Assembly: GCF_016863135.1 (NCBI RefSeq)
Contig: NZ_BOOH01000009.1
Span: 62,001-126,000, forward strand
Direction of reading: 5' to 3'
DNA length: 64,000 nucleotides
Source of the DNA: Planobispora longispora
GTDB taxonomy: Bacteria; Actinomycetota; Actinomycetes; Streptosporangiales; Streptosporangiaceae
The notes beneath the pieces are model-generated. The model was given only the letters and a program-made list of their open reading frames with translations. It ran no database searches and was not told the DNA's origin. The first letter of the stretch is position 1. The number at the start of each line of letters is the position of its first letter. Made by a program: the position numbers and the translations under genes. Positions 41,901 to 50,517 of this stretch are shown piece after piece.

Positions 41901-42211
41901 GGCGACCAGTCTCCCACTGGCGGATGACGGGACTGCTCGGAGGGGCGCGGGAAGATCCGCGCGAAGGATCCCGGGGGAGCGGGCGAAGGGGCGCGGGCGG
42001 CGCGGGAGAGGGGGCGCCGGGGCCATCTTGTCGTGATCGTTATATGGGCTGTCTGCGCTGGCAGGGTTGCCTCACCCTGTGCCCAAATTGTTCCCAGATG
42101 TGGTTGATGGGATACTTGTGCAATTAATGAGCTTACCGGGTCCACTGAAACCAAAGTCGGGCATGTGTAAAACTTGGCCCGGGTTTACCCGAGGACCCTC
42201 TGGGGGTAGTT
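41901..42211. promoter_or_regulatory. Divergent promoter region between fbiA and the Tyr/Gln-rich membrane protein gene
   Basis: This 311-base gap has no gene. Its right half (about 42030-42180) is much more AT-rich than the surroundings. It holds TATAAC (minus strand, 42042-42037) for fbiA and TGTAAA (about 42169-42174) toward the plus-strand gene, plus the small hairpin CGGGT/ACCCG around 42182-42193. A GGGGG run precedes GTG 42212. Confidence 0.4.
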
Positions 42212-44269
42212 GTGATCAATGTCGAGGCTGGCCGACTCCGTGAACCGGCCGCGTGGCTCATGGTCGCCGCGTCGTCCATCGGCGTCCTTGTGGACATCAA
42301 GCAACTGCTCTTCGGCGAGTCGACGTTCGGCGGCGGATCCTTCGCGCTCCGCGCGGCCGTGTACCTGCCCCAGCTGGTCTCGCCGGTGACCATCGCCCTG
42401 CTCGTCGGGGCGGTCCTGCTGGCGGGCAACGTCGGCCCGGCGATCGCCCGGCTGAAGATCATGGTCTACGTGGCGGTGGGCACGCTCGCACTCGCGGTGC
42501 TCTTCGGCACGATCGGGTTGCTGGGCGGGCTGTTCGGCGGCGCGACCGATTTCCTGGAGAAGGTCGAGTTCCTCCTGCGGAGCCTCCCGCTGCTCGGACT
42601 GGGCGCGCTGGCGCTGCTCTACCTGCTTCCCAAGGCGATCCCCGCCAGGGCCGGGACCGGCGGGGTCCCCTTCACGGCGGCCCCGGCGGGCTTCCGTCCC
42701 GACGGCGGCCTCGGCGGCCTCGGCGGGCACCCGCAGGAGTACCAGCAGCCCTACGCCCCCAACGCCGGGGGACCGGTCCCCGGCCAGCCGCAGCAGGCGC
42801 CCTTCCACGGTCAGCCGCAGCAGGCCCCCTTCCCCGGCCCGCAGGCCGCTCCCGCCTTCCCGCAGGAGCCCGCGGCCGGAGGATTCCCGCAGGAGCCCGC
42901 GACGACGGCCTTCCGGCAGCAGGAGCCGGCCGCTCCGGCTCCCGCCCAGCCCTACAGCCCTCCCGCGCTCCCGCCCGCGCCGGCTCACTCCACCCCCGAG
43001 TCGTACGGCGCCCAGCATTCCGGCTACGGCCAGGCCCCGGCGGAGCCCGCGGAGCAGCAGCCCTACACCCCCAGCCCGTACGTCGCGGCGGACGTCCAGC
43101 CCCCGGCCCCGGTCAAGCCGTACGAGCCGCCGGCCGGCGTCTACGGCGCGCCGATCGAGCAGGCGCAGCCGGTCCAGCACGGGTACGCCGAGCCGCAGCA
43201 GGCCTACTCCTCGCAGGCGGAGCAGGCCTACGCCCCGCAGGCCGACCCGCAGATCTCCCCCTACCAGCCGTCTTCGACGGAGCCGCAGCTCTCCGGCTAC
43301 GCCTCCCCGTCCGACTCCTCCTTCTCGGCGCCCTACACGCCGTCGCCGACGGACCCGCGGGCTTCGCAGCAGCTGCCGTCCTACGGGTCGCAGGAGGCTT
43401 ACGGATCGCAGGAGCAGTACGGATCGCAGGAGTCCTACGGGTCCTCGCACGAGCAGCAGGCCCCGTACTACCCGGCGCAGCCCGAGGCCGCCCCGGCGCA
43501 GCCGTACACGCCCGCGGACAGCCAGCCCCGCCTGCCCTTCGACAGCCAGGCGTCCTTCCCGCAGCCGCCGGACAACTACGGCCAGCCGCTGACCGGGTAC
43601 TCCGGCGCGGAGTTCGCGCGGCAGGCGGCGGAGGCGGCTCCGCAGTACCCCGACGCGGCCCCGCAGTACCCGGATGCGGCCCCGCACTACTCGGTGCCCG
43701 ATCCGATGGACGCCCGCTCCCAGCAGATCGCCCACGCCTACCAGCAGGCGGAGAGCTACCAGCAGCAGGCGTACGGCGCCGCGGAACCCTCCTACGGGGC
43801 CGAGCCCCAGTACGGCGGCACCGAGCCGCAGCTGCGCCTGCCGGAGTACACCGCCTCCCAGCCGGGCACGGGCTACGACCAGCAGTCTTCGGGCTACGAC
43901 CAGCAAGCCCCGGCCTACGACCAGCAAGCCCCGGCCTACGACCAGCAGTCTTCGGGCTACGACTCCTCCTTCGGGCAGGCGCAGCCTCCGCAGACCGCGC
44001 CGCAGTGGGAGACGCCGCCCGCCGACGCGACGCTCCGCTTCGACCCGGGCGCCTACCGGGCGGACCCGCTCGGCGGCCCGGCCCCGGCGGCTCACTCCGC
44101 TCCGGCGGCGTCGTCCTGGGAGTCGCCCCAGCCCATCGACCCCACGGCGATCTACACGCCGGAGCGTTCGGGACAGGCAATGGGTGAGGAAACCGGTGAT
44201 AGAGAAAGGGTGGGCCCCGGTCAGGAGCAGAGCACGTCCTGGTACGGTTCCGACCGCAGGGAGCACTGA
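42212..44269 (+). CDS. Membrane protein with long Tyr/Gln/Pro-rich low-complexity domain
   Basis: A 685-aa protein in two parts. Residues 1 to about 150 contain four hydrophobic segments and form a small membrane domain. Residues about 150-685 are almost free of hydrophobic or charged clusters and rich in Gln, Pro, Tyr, Ala, Ser and Gly. Repeated units include Y-G-S-Q-E-x (four times, about residue 391 on), P-Q-Y-P-D-A, and Y-D-Q-Q-(SSG/APA) (four times, about 555-582). The start is GTG at 42212. The composition resembles phase-separating Tyr-rich domains and is likely cytoplasmic. The gene is next to whiB; its function is unknown. Confidence 0.75.
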   Translation: MINVEAGRLREPAAWLMVAASSIGVLVDIKQLLFGESTFGGGSFALRAAVYLPQLVSPVTIALLVGAVLLAGNVGPAIARLKIMVYVAVGTLALAVLFGTIGLLGGLFGGATDFLEKVEFLLRSLPLLGLGALALLYLLPKAIPARAGTGGVPFTAAPAGFRPDGGLGGLGGHPQEYQQPYAPNAGGPVPGQPQQAPFHGQPQQAPFPGPQAAPAFPQEPAAGGFPQEPATTAFRQQEPAAPAPAQPYSPPALPPAPAHSTPESYGAQHSGYGQAPAEPAEQQPYTPSPYVAADVQPPAPVKPYEPPAGVYGAPIEQAQPVQHGYAEPQQAYSSQAEQAYAPQADPQISPYQPSSTEPQLSGYASPSDSSFSAPYTPSPTDPRASQQLPSYGSQEAYGSQEQYGSQESYGSSHEQQAPYYPAQPEAAPAQPYTPADSQPRLPFDSQASFPQPPDNYGQPLTGYSGAEFARQAAEAAPQYPDAAPQYPDAAPHYSVPDPMDARSQQIAHAYQQAESYQQQAYGAAEPSYGAEPQYGGTEPQLRLPEYTASQPGTGYDQQSSGYDQQAPAYDQQAPAYDQQSSGYDSSFGQAQPPQTAPQWETPPADATLRFDPGAYRADPLGGPAPAAHSAPAASSWESPQPIDPTAIYTPERSGQAMGEETGDRERVGPGQEQSTSWYGSDRREH
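43382..43435 (+). repeat. 18-bp tandem repeat, Y-G-S-Q-E-x
   Basis: Three full 18-bp units encode YGSQEA, YGSQEQ and YGSQES; a fourth, partial unit (YGSS) follows. Confidence 0.85.
43874..43957 (+). repeat. 21-bp tandem repeat, Y-D-Q-Q
   Basis: Four 21-bp units encode YDQQSSG, YDQQAPA, YDQQAPA and YDQQSSG. The two inner copies are identical at the base level, a sign of recent expansion. Confidence 0.88.
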
Positions 44270-44274
44270 ACACT

Positions 44275-44299
44275 CCAGGTGATCGTCACGATCACCTGG
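44275..44299 (+). terminator. Hairpin after the Tyr/Gln-rich protein gene
   Basis: An 11-bp perfect stem CCAGGTGATCG/CGATCACCTGG with a 3-base loop begins 6 bases after the stop codon. No T-run follows. Confidence 0.65.
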
Positions 44300-44374
44300 A
44301 AGGGCCGCCGCAGTCGCAGGCATGCGATTCAGGACCGGGGAGAGCGGGTCTTTCCCCGGATACCGGCATGCCGC

Positions 44375-44404
44375 TTGACGTCACGCCGGGTACACGCGTG
44401 TAAT
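44375..44404 (+). promoter_or_regulatory. whiB promoter
   Basis: TTGACG (44375-44380) and TGTAAT (44399-44404) are separated by 18 bases and match a housekeeping-type promoter. The start of transcription would lie near 44411, giving a leader of about 105 bases. Confidence 0.6.
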
Positions 44405-44424
44405 TAGGCGCACGCGTGAAATTA
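44393..44424. repeat. Direct repeats CACGCGTG(T/A)AATTA over the whiB promoter
   Basis: CACGCGTG followed by TAATTA (44393-44406) recurs as CACGCGTG plus AAATTA (44411-44424), an 18-bp period. The first lies inside the palindrome ACACGCGTGT and overlaps the -10 box. A weaker third copy, GCGTGTTGTTA, starts at 44428. These are probable binding sites for a regulator of whiB. Confidence 0.55.
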
Positions 44425-44437
44425 CAAGCGTGTTGTT

Positions 44438-44470
44438 ACGCCTCCCTCCGGGTGGGTAAGGGGGAGGCGT
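44438..44470 (+). promoter_or_regulatory. Hairpin in the whiB leader
   Basis: A 9-bp perfect stem ACGCCTCCC/GGGAGGCGT with a 15-base loop lies in the untranslated leader, 45 bases before the start codon. Confidence 0.5.
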
Positions 44471-44515
44471 TCATAAGGGGGGCTCCATTGCGGGCGGGCG
44501 GCAGGGAGGTGTGCA

Positions 44516-44776
44516 GTGGCCGACCTGGTCATCGCACAGGACAGCATCGCTGAAGAGCAGCTTGGCTGGCAGGAACGCGCGCTGTGCGCGCAGACCGATC
44601 CGGAGGCGTTCTTCCCGGAAAAGGGAGGATCGACCCGGGAGGCCAAGAAAGTATGCCGTTCGTGTGAGGTTCGTGCTGAGTGTCTGGAATATGCACTTGA
44701 GCATGATGAGCGGTTCGGCATCTGGGGTGGGCTTTCCGAGCGGGAACGCCGCCGGATCAAGCGTCAGGCCGTCTGA
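44516..44776 (+). CDS. whiB: WhiB developmental transcription factor
   Basis: An 86-aa iron-sulphur regulator. The four cluster-binding Cys are Cys24, Cys47, Cys50 and Cys56, and the sigma-contacting turn reads GIWGG (68-72) followed by the basic ERERRRIKRQ tail that binds DNA. The region from LGWQERALCAQTDPE on matches Streptomyces WhiB and mycobacterial WhiB2/WhmD closely. WhiB acts with WhiA to switch aerial hyphae to sporulation septation. The start is GTG at 44516, with a purine-rich GGCAGGGAGG upstream. It is expressed from its own promoter and ends in an intrinsic terminator at 44846-44875, so it is monocistronic. Confidence 0.95.
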   Translation: MADLVIAQDSIAEEQLGWQERALCAQTDPEAFFPEKGGSTREAKKVCRSCEVRAECLEYALEHDERFGIWGGLSERERRRIKRQAV

Positions 44777-45127
44777 GAGGGCGACGCCTGGCAGGTGAAG
44801 GTCATCCGGGACGTCCGGCGAGGACACCTGGCGATATCTCGATGAGGTCACGCGGCTGACGCCGCGTGGCCTTTTCCGTCTTCCCCGGCCTTGTTCCATC
44901 CCGTCCTGTTCCCTCCCCGTCCTCTCCCGCCCGGGACTTCATCCGCGGCGGGAACGACGGGGAGGCGCGGGCGACGGCGAGGGACGGCTGCGGATAGCCA
45001 GATGACCGGGGATAACACGGGATAGCAGGGGATTTCGTCTGGCTGGACTTTATTCGGGATATATCGCCGGATATAAGGTGCCGTATGGTAGTCGTCCTGA
45101 TCACCCCCCTCGCGAACCCCGGGACGC
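44777..45127. other. Gene-free region between whiB and the giant GT2 gene
   Basis: No coding sequence is supported here. It holds the whiB terminator, a C/T-rich stretch (44875-44940), repeated GGGATA-type words around 44990-45035, and an AT-rich tract with two ATAT-containing half-sites (about 45055-45080) that is the likely promoter of the gene starting at 45128. Confidence 0.5.
44846..44875 (+). terminator. Intrinsic terminator of whiB
   Basis: GGTCACGCGGC, a 4-base TGAC loop and GCCGCGTGGCC form an 11-bp stem with one T-G wobble, followed by TTTT. Confidence 0.8.
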
Positions 45128-48055
45128 ATGCCCAGCACCGACTCCTCCCCCCTCCGCCACACCGTCACCGCGATCGTCGTCTCCCACGACGGGACCCGCT
45201 GGCTGCGGGAGACGCTCGACGCGCTGTTCCGGCAGACCCGGCCGGTGGACCGGATCGTCGGGGCGGACAACGGCAGCCGTGACGGCAGCGCCGCGCTGCT
45301 GAGGGAGGTCCTCGGCCCGCAGGCGGTGCTCACCCTCCCGCGCTCCACCGGCTTCGGCGAGGCCGTCGCGGAGGTGCTCGACCGGCTGGACCCCGCGGGC
45401 GGGCGCGAGTGGATCTGGCTGCTCCACGACGACTGCGCCCCGGACGCGTGGGCCCTGGAGACCCTGCTCGACGCCGCCGACGCCGACCCCCGCACCGGGG
45501 TGCTCGGGCCCAAGCTCCGCGACTGGCTGGACCGGCGGATCCTGCTGGAGGTCGGCGTCACCGTCGACCGCACGGGCCGCCGCGACACCGGGCTGGAGCC
45601 CCGCGAGTTCGACCAGGGACAGTATGACGGCGTCCGGGACGTGCTCTCCGTCTCCACCGCCGGGATGCTGATCCGCCGTGACGTCTGGGAGGAGGTCGGC
45701 GGGCTCGACCCGTTCCTGTCGATCTTCCGGGACGACCTGGACCTGTGCTGGCGGGTCAGGTCGGCCGGGTACCGGGTGCGCAACGTCACCCGCGCGATCG
45801 CCTGGCACGCCGAGGCCGCCCACCGGCGCCGCCGCCGCATCACCGTCAGCGGCGACCACCCCCGCCGTCTGGACCGCCGCAACGCGATCTTCGTGGTCCT
45901 GGCGAACCTGCCGTTCTGGCCGATGATGTGGGCGCTGCTGCGCAACGCCGCCGGATCGTCCTTCCGCGCCCTCCTGTTCCTGCTGGCCAAGCAGCCCGCC
46001 AACGCTCTGGACGAGATCGTCGCGCTCGGCTCGGTGCTCGCCCATCCGGTACGGATGATCAAAGCCCGCAGAGCCAGGGCCCCGGGCAGGAAGGAGAACC
46101 ACCTCGCGGTCAGGCGGCTGCTCACGCCGCCGGGCGCGGGTTACCGGCGGCTGGTGGACCGGGTCCAGAGCTACCTGGCCGGGTCGGGGTTCGTGGAGTC
46201 CACCGGACGGCACCAGGCGGCGGGCCCGGCGGAGGAGGGCGACGAACTGCTCGCCGACGACGCCGGGAACGCCGGGATGATGTGGCGGGTCCTGCGCAAC
46301 CCGGGCACGGTGCTCTTCCTGGTCCTCCTCGTGATCACGTTGGTGGCCGGGCGCGGCCTGGTCGGCGGGGCCCGGCTGGGCGGCGGCGCGCTCGTCCCGG
46401 TGATCGGAGGGGCGGGGGACCTGTGGGCCCTCTACACCGAGGGGCGGCACGGGGCGGGCCCGGGAGGCGAGGGTTGGGCCCCGCCGTACGTCGCGGTGCT
46501 GGCCATGCTCTCCACGGTGCTGTTCGGCCAGACCTGGCTGGCGGTCTCCCTGCTGCTGCTCGGCTGCGTCCCGCTGGCCGGGGCCGCGGCCTACGCGGCG
46601 ACCCGGTCGCTGGTCCCCGGCCGGTCGGCCCGCGTCTGGCTGGCGTCCTCCTACGCCCTGCTCCCGGTCGCCACCGGGACGATCGCCGCCGGGAGGCTCG
46701 GCACCGCCGTCGTCTTCGTCCTGCTGCCGGCCTACGCGGCCCTGGGCGTCACGGTGTTCACCGGCGAGGGCCGCCAGGCCCGCCGCGCCGCCTGGGCCCT
46801 CGGTCTCCTCCTCGCGACCGGCACGGCCTTCGTCCCGCTCGTCTATCCCCTCATGCTGCTTCTCGGAGTCCTGGCCACGCTGGCCTTCCCCCGCAGGGGA
46901 GCCGGCCTCTCGGCGGCGATCGTGTTCGGCGTGCCGGCGGCGCTGCTGCTGCCCTGGCTGGCCGAGGTGGTCGCGGATCCCGGGCGGCTCCTGCTGGAGG
47001 CCGGACTCCACCGGCCCGACCTGACCGACCCGGCGCTGCCCGCGGCCTCCCTGCTCCTGCTGAGTCCCGGCGGTCCCGGGACGCCGCCGCTCTGGGCGAC
47101 CGGCGGCCTCGTCGCCGCCTGCCTGGCGGCCCTGCTCGCGCGCGGGAACCGGACGGCCGTCGCGATCGGCTGGGGCGTGGCCCTGCTGGGGCTGCTGGCA
47201 GCCGTACTGGTCAGCCGGATCCCGGTCGCCTCGGTCAACGGCGACGCCGTGGGTCCCGCCTGGCCCGGCGTCCCGCTGGCGGTGGCCGCCCTCGGGATGC
47301 TGACGGCGGCCGCGCTCACCGCGGGCCGCGTCCGCGGACTCCTCGGAGCCCGCGGGACCAGAGGGGGCCGCGGAGCTCGCGGAGCCCGGGGAGCCCGCGC
47401 CGCCGGGCCGCGCCGGGCCGCCGCGCTGCTGGTCGTGGCCGCCGCGGTCGCCACGCCGCTGCTCGCGGCGGGCCTGTGGGCCGCCTCCGGCGTGACCGGG
47501 CCGGTCAGCGGGGACGTGCGCGAGGTGATGCCCGCCTCGGCCGCCGCCGCCTCACGGAGCGGGGAACGCATCCTGCTCCTGCGCTCCGAAGGCCGCGGCG
47601 GGGGTCTGGTCTTCACCGTCCTGCGCGGCCGTACCCCGATCATCGGGGAGGCCGACATCCCCTCGCCCGCCGGCCCCCGCGAGCTGGTCGGCGTGGCCGC
47701 GGCCGGGCTGGTCTCGGGCCGGGGCGGCGACGACGCCCGGGTGCTGGCCGCCCACGGCGTGCGGCTCGTGGTGGTGGCCGCGCCGGTGGACCCGGCGGTC
47801 GGCCGCGCCCTGGACTCCCAGCCCGCGCTGGCCAGGGTGAGCCTGTCCGAGCGGGGCGGGGTGTGGCGGCTCACCCAGCCCATCGCGACCCCGGCGGCCC
47901 CGCAGGAGGACCCCTGGCGGGTCCGCTGGCTCTGGGCCCAGGCGCTGATGACGCTGCTGGTCGCGATCCTGGCCGCGCCCGGCTCGCGAGCCGCCGACCG
48001 CGAGGTCGTCCCGCGGGAACCGCCCGAGACAACGAGGGAGCTGGCGCCCCGGTGA
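45128..48055 (+). CDS. Giant family 2 glycosyltransferase with polytopic membrane domain
   Basis: A 975-aa protein. The GT-A domain (about 1-300) has VTAIVVSHDGTRWLRET, GADNGSRDGS, LLHDDCAP with the metal-binding acidic residues and FRDDLDLCWRVRSAGYRV. From about 390 to 830 there are ten or more hydrophobic segments; the last 130 residues before a final helix lie outside the membrane. Orthologues sit at the same place beside whiB and a DUF5719 gene in Streptomyces. It should make or export a surface glycan; no substrate is known. Its stop overlaps the start of the DUF5719 gene (GTGA), so the two products are likely partners. The start ATG at 45128 has only weak ribosome-binding sequence. Confidence 0.85.
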   Translation: MPSTDSSPLRHTVTAIVVSHDGTRWLRETLDALFRQTRPVDRIVGADNGSRDGSAALLREVLGPQAVLTLPRSTGFGEAVAEVLDRLDPAGGREWIWLLHDDCAPDAWALETLLDAADADPRTGVLGPKLRDWLDRRILLEVGVTVDRTGRRDTGLEPREFDQGQYDGVRDVLSVSTAGMLIRRDVWEEVGGLDPFLSIFRDDLDLCWRVRSAGYRVRNVTRAIAWHAEAAHRRRRRITVSGDHPRRLDRRNAIFVVLANLPFWPMMWALLRNAAGSSFRALLFLLAKQPANALDEIVALGSVLAHPVRMIKARRARAPGRKENHLAVRRLLTPPGAGYRRLVDRVQSYLAGSGFVESTGRHQAAGPAEEGDELLADDAGNAGMMWRVLRNPGTVLFLVLLVITLVAGRGLVGGARLGGGALVPVIGGAGDLWALYTEGRHGAGPGGEGWAPPYVAVLAMLSTVLFGQTWLAVSLLLLGCVPLAGAAAYAATRSLVPGRSARVWLASSYALLPVATGTIAAGRLGTAVVFVLLPAYAALGVTVFTGEGRQARRAAWALGLLLATGTAFVPLVYPLMLLLGVLATLAFPRRGAGLSAAIVFGVPAALLLPWLAEVVADPGRLLLEAGLHRPDLTDPALPAASLLLLSPGGPGTPPLWATGGLVAACLAALLARGNRTAVAIGWGVALLGLLAAVLVSRIPVASVNGDAVGPAWPGVPLAVAALGMLTAAALTAGRVRGLLGARGTRGGRGARGARGARAAGPRRAAALLVVAAAVATPLLAAGLWAASGVTGPVSGDVREVMPASAAAASRSGERILLLRSEGRGGGLVFTVLRGRTPIIGEADIPSPAGPRELVGVAAAGLVSGRGGDDARVLAAHGVRLVVVAAPVDPAVGRALDSQPALARVSLSERGGVWRLTQPIATPAAPQEDPWRVRWLWAQALMTLLVAILAAPGSRAADREVVPREPPETTRELAPR

Positions 48056-49494
48056 AGCACCTGATCGACAACCGGTTCGGCCCGCTGGCCCTGGTGCTGG
48101 CGGCCATGCTCGCCCTGTACGGCGTGGCCGCGGTCACCCGGCCCGCCCCGGCCGCCGAGCCGGCGCCCGGTCCGCGGAAGGTCCCCGTGGCCGCCGTGAC
48201 GACCGTCTGCCCCGACCCGGCCGGAGCGCAGATCGGCGTCGTCACGCCGCCGGGGGGCGAGGTCGTCGCCCCGGGCGAGGCGCGGATCGAGGCCGCGGAC
48301 AAGGTCCTGGACACCCTGAACGAGCCGGGGCGGCTCTGGCACGAGACGGCGCCCGACGGGACCGGCCCGGTGACGGTGACCGCCACCGGGAGCAGCGCGG
48401 CGGGGCTGGAGTCGGCCCAGACGCGCAGGGAGACCTCCGGCAGGCACCGGGGGCTGGCCGGGACGCGATGCGCGGAGCCGGCCGCGAGCACCTGGCTGGT
48501 CGGACCGGGGCCGGCCGCCGCCGACGTCACGCTGCACCTGGCCAACGCCGACCTCGCCACGGCCGTCGTGGAGATCCTGGTCTACTCGGGCGAGGGGCAG
48601 GTGGTCGGCGAGGCCGGAGGCATCCTCACGCTGGGCCCCGGCGAGAGCCGCACCCTCGACCTCGCGGACCTGGCCCCCTCCCCCCTCGTCATGGCCGTGG
48701 AGGTACGGACCGGTCCGGGCCGCGTCACCGCCGCGGCCCGCGCCGTCATGCGCGGGGGCAAGGGCGTCGACTGGCTGCCCGCCGCCGCGCCCCCGGCCAC
48801 GCGCGTCGTGGTGCCGGCCGTGCCCGGCGGCGGGGGCGGGCGCGAGCTGCTGGTCGCCACCCCGGCCGAGGTGGACACCCTGGTCGAGGTCAAAGCCCTC
48901 ACCCCGGACGGGACCTACGCGCTCAAGGGCCGCGAGCTGGTCGAGGTGCCCGCCGGGTCCGTCGCGACGGTCGATCTGTCCGAGGGCGTCGGCGGCCAGC
49001 CCGCCGCGCTCGTCCTCACCTCCGACACGCCGATCGTGGCCGGGGTGGTCGCCACCGGGACGGGAAAGGAACCCGACGTGGCCTTCACCGCCGGGACGGC
49101 CCCGATCGACCTGGGCAGCGTCGTGGCCGACAACCGCACGGGCAAGAAGAAGAGCTCCCGGCTGCTGCTGGCCGCGCCGGACACGGCCGGCAAGGTGAGC
49201 GTGCAGGTGCTGCCGCGCTCGGGGGAGGCGCCCGAGCCGTTCGAGCTGGCCGTCGCCGCCGCCCGCGTCGAGGAGGTCGAACTGCCCGAGATGGACGGCG
49301 CCTTCGCGGTGGTGGTGCTGCCGCTGCCGGGATCGGGGCCGGTGTACGGCGGGCGGGTGATGGACGAGAAGATCGAGGACGGGCTCGCGCTGACCGTCCA
49401 GCCGCTGGCGGCGGCCCGCATGTGGGCGCTGGTCCCGCCGGTCGGCGAGTCCGCGGCGGTCGTCCTGCCCCGGGACGTGTCAGACGCCCCCTGA
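48052..49494 (+). CDS. DUF5719-family extracytoplasmic protein
   Basis: A 480-aa protein with one N-terminal membrane helix (about 12-30, followed by A-rich and Pro-rich sequence) and an otherwise beta-rich extracytoplasmic chain. Repeating stretches such as LHLANADLATAVVEILVYSGEGQ and SRTLDLADLAP are typical of this domain. The start is GTG at 48052, inside the stop of the giant GT2. Because this pair is conserved in actinobacteria, the protein probably helps that enzyme at the cell surface. No catalytic residues are evident. It is convergent with the metallopeptidase-fold gene, with a GC-rich imperfect hairpin between them (49500-49530). Confidence 0.8.
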   Translation: MKHLIDNRFGPLALVLAAMLALYGVAAVTRPAPAAEPAPGPRKVPVAAVTTVCPDPAGAQIGVVTPPGGEVVAPGEARIEAADKVLDTLNEPGRLWHETAPDGTGPVTVTATGSSAAGLESAQTRRETSGRHRGLAGTRCAEPAASTWLVGPGPAAADVTLHLANADLATAVVEILVYSGEGQVVGEAGGILTLGPGESRTLDLADLAPSPLVMAVEVRTGPGRVTAAARAVMRGGKGVDWLPAAAPPATRVVVPAVPGGGGGRELLVATPAEVDTLVEVKALTPDGTYALKGRELVEVPAGSVATVDLSEGVGGQPAALVLTSDTPIVAGVVATGTGKEPDVAFTAGTAPIDLGSVVADNRTGKKKSSRLLLAAPDTAGKVSVQVLPRSGEAPEPFELAVAAARVEEVELPEMDGAFAVVVLPLPGSGPVYGGRVMDEKIEDGLALTVQPLAAARMWALVPPVGESAAVVLPRDVSDAP

Positions 49495-49528
49495 CCGGGC
49501 GCCGGCCGGCCGGGAGCCCGGCGGCCGG

Positions 49529-49987
49529 TCAGTCGCGGTCGCCGCCGTACCCCGGGTCCACGGACTCGGGGGAGAGGCCGAGGAGCCCGGCGACCTGCTC
49601 CACCACGGTGTCGTGCACCATCGCGCCGAGCTGGTCGCGGTCGCCGGCGCGGGCCTCCAGCGGGCGGCGGTAGACGATGACGACGGCGGGGCGCTTGCCG
49701 TCGGCGGGCTCGGCCCGGCCGAACGGGATGGGCTCGCCGGTGAGCAGGCCGGGGCCGTCGCCCAGATCGGCCGCCGGCGGCACCTCCTCGACCGCGAACT
49801 CCACGGAGGCCAGCTGCCGGCCCCAGCGGGGCTTGAGGCGGTCCACGGCGTCCAGGACGAGGTCGTCGAAGCGTTCGCTGCGGGCCTTGGCGATCGGCAC
49901 GTGAGAGGGCGCCAGGGGGCCGCGCATGCCCCGCCCGTGGCGGTCGCGCCTGCGGGGGGAGCGGGGTCTTCCGGGTGCCGGGCTCAC
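49529..49987 (-). CDS. Metallopeptidase-fold protein without zinc motif
   Basis: A 152-aa protein similar to the small zincin-like family found beside phosphomannomutase genes in actinobacteria (Rv3259 type). The body (RFDDLVLDAVDRLKP to IVYRRPLEAR) fits, but where true zincins carry H-E-x-x-H, the sequence reads VHDTVVEQVAGLLGL, so two zinc ligands are missing. This seems to be the form usual in actinobacteria, so it is probably not a peptidase. The first 30 residues are Arg/Pro-rich and may be disordered. It is divergent from DUF3499. Confidence 0.78.
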   Translation of the reverse strand: MSPAPGRPRSPRRRDRHGRGMRGPLAPSHVPIAKARSERFDDLVLDAVDRLKPRWGRQLASVEFAVEEVPPAADLGDGPGLLTGEPIPFGRAEPADGKRPAVVIVYRRPLEARAGDRDQLGAMVHDTVVEQVAGLLGLSPESVDPGYGGDRD

Positions 49988-50135
49988 GAGCCCAGCTTAG
50001 GGTGTGTTTCCTAGATCGTCTTGCCTGGCGGAGCCGTACGGGAGGAAAGGGAGGAAACGTCGTGACAGGTGTCCGAATTGTGGCGACACGCTCGTTAAGA
50101 GCGCTCAGATAGTGGCGCCCCGGACGCTTACCGGA

Positions 50136-50141
50136 TACGGT
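50136..50141 (+). promoter_or_regulatory. -10 hexamer TACGGT before DUF3499
   Basis: TACGGT ends 7 bases before GTG 50149, with no Shine-Dalgarno sequence; probable leaderless message for the DUF3499-manB run. Confidence 0.45.
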
Positions 50142-50148
50142 CACCACC

Positions 50149-50517
50149 GTGAGCCCCGTCCGCCGCTGTTCCCGCACCGCGTGCAGTCAGCCTGCCGTTT
50201 TCACGCTCACGTACGTCTACGCCGATTCGACCGCTGTTCTCGGGCCCTTGGCAACGTACGCCGAGCCGCACTGCTACGACCTGTGTGCCGAACACGCCGA
50301 GCGGCTGACCGCACCGCGCGGCTGGGAGGTGGTCCGCCTGCCCACGGAGGGCGTGCCGCCGAGCACGGACGACCTCGAGGCCCTCGCCAACGCGGTGCGC
50401 GAGGCCGCCAGGCCCGCCCCGGCGGGGGGCGCCGAGCCGGTCGGCCAGGCCGTCGAGATCGGGCGGCGCGGACATCTGCGGGTGCTCCGTTCGGCGCAAC
50501 CTCAGCGTGACCGCTGA
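50149..50517 (+). CDS. DUF3499 protein
   Basis: A 122-aa actinobacterial protein of unknown function (Rv3258c type). Paired Cys at the start (RRCSRTACSQPA; Cys7, Cys12) and CYDLCAEHAERL further on suggest a zinc site of the treble-clef kind. The C-terminal third is disordered. The start is GTG at 50149, probably leaderless. The position directly before phosphomannomutase is conserved in actinobacteria, so a link to mannose metabolism or its control has been suspected; nothing in the sequence proves it. Confidence 0.85.
   Translation: MSPVRRCSRTACSQPAVFTLTYVYADSTAVLGPLATYAEPHCYDLCAEHAERLTAPRGWEVVRLPTEGVPPSTDDLEALANAVREAARPAPAGGAEPVGQAVEIGRRGHLRVLRSAQPQRDR

Noticed and set aside
43382-43957. 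CRISPR-like periodic repeats
   Set aside because: The 18- and 21-bp units are contiguous without spacers and are in frame within a coding sequence.
42185-44323. A 712-codon minus-strand frame rich in Arg, Leu and Gly
   Set aside because: Antisense to the Tyr/Gln-rich repeat protein; its pseudo-repeats mirror the repeats of that gene, so it is not counted as a gene.
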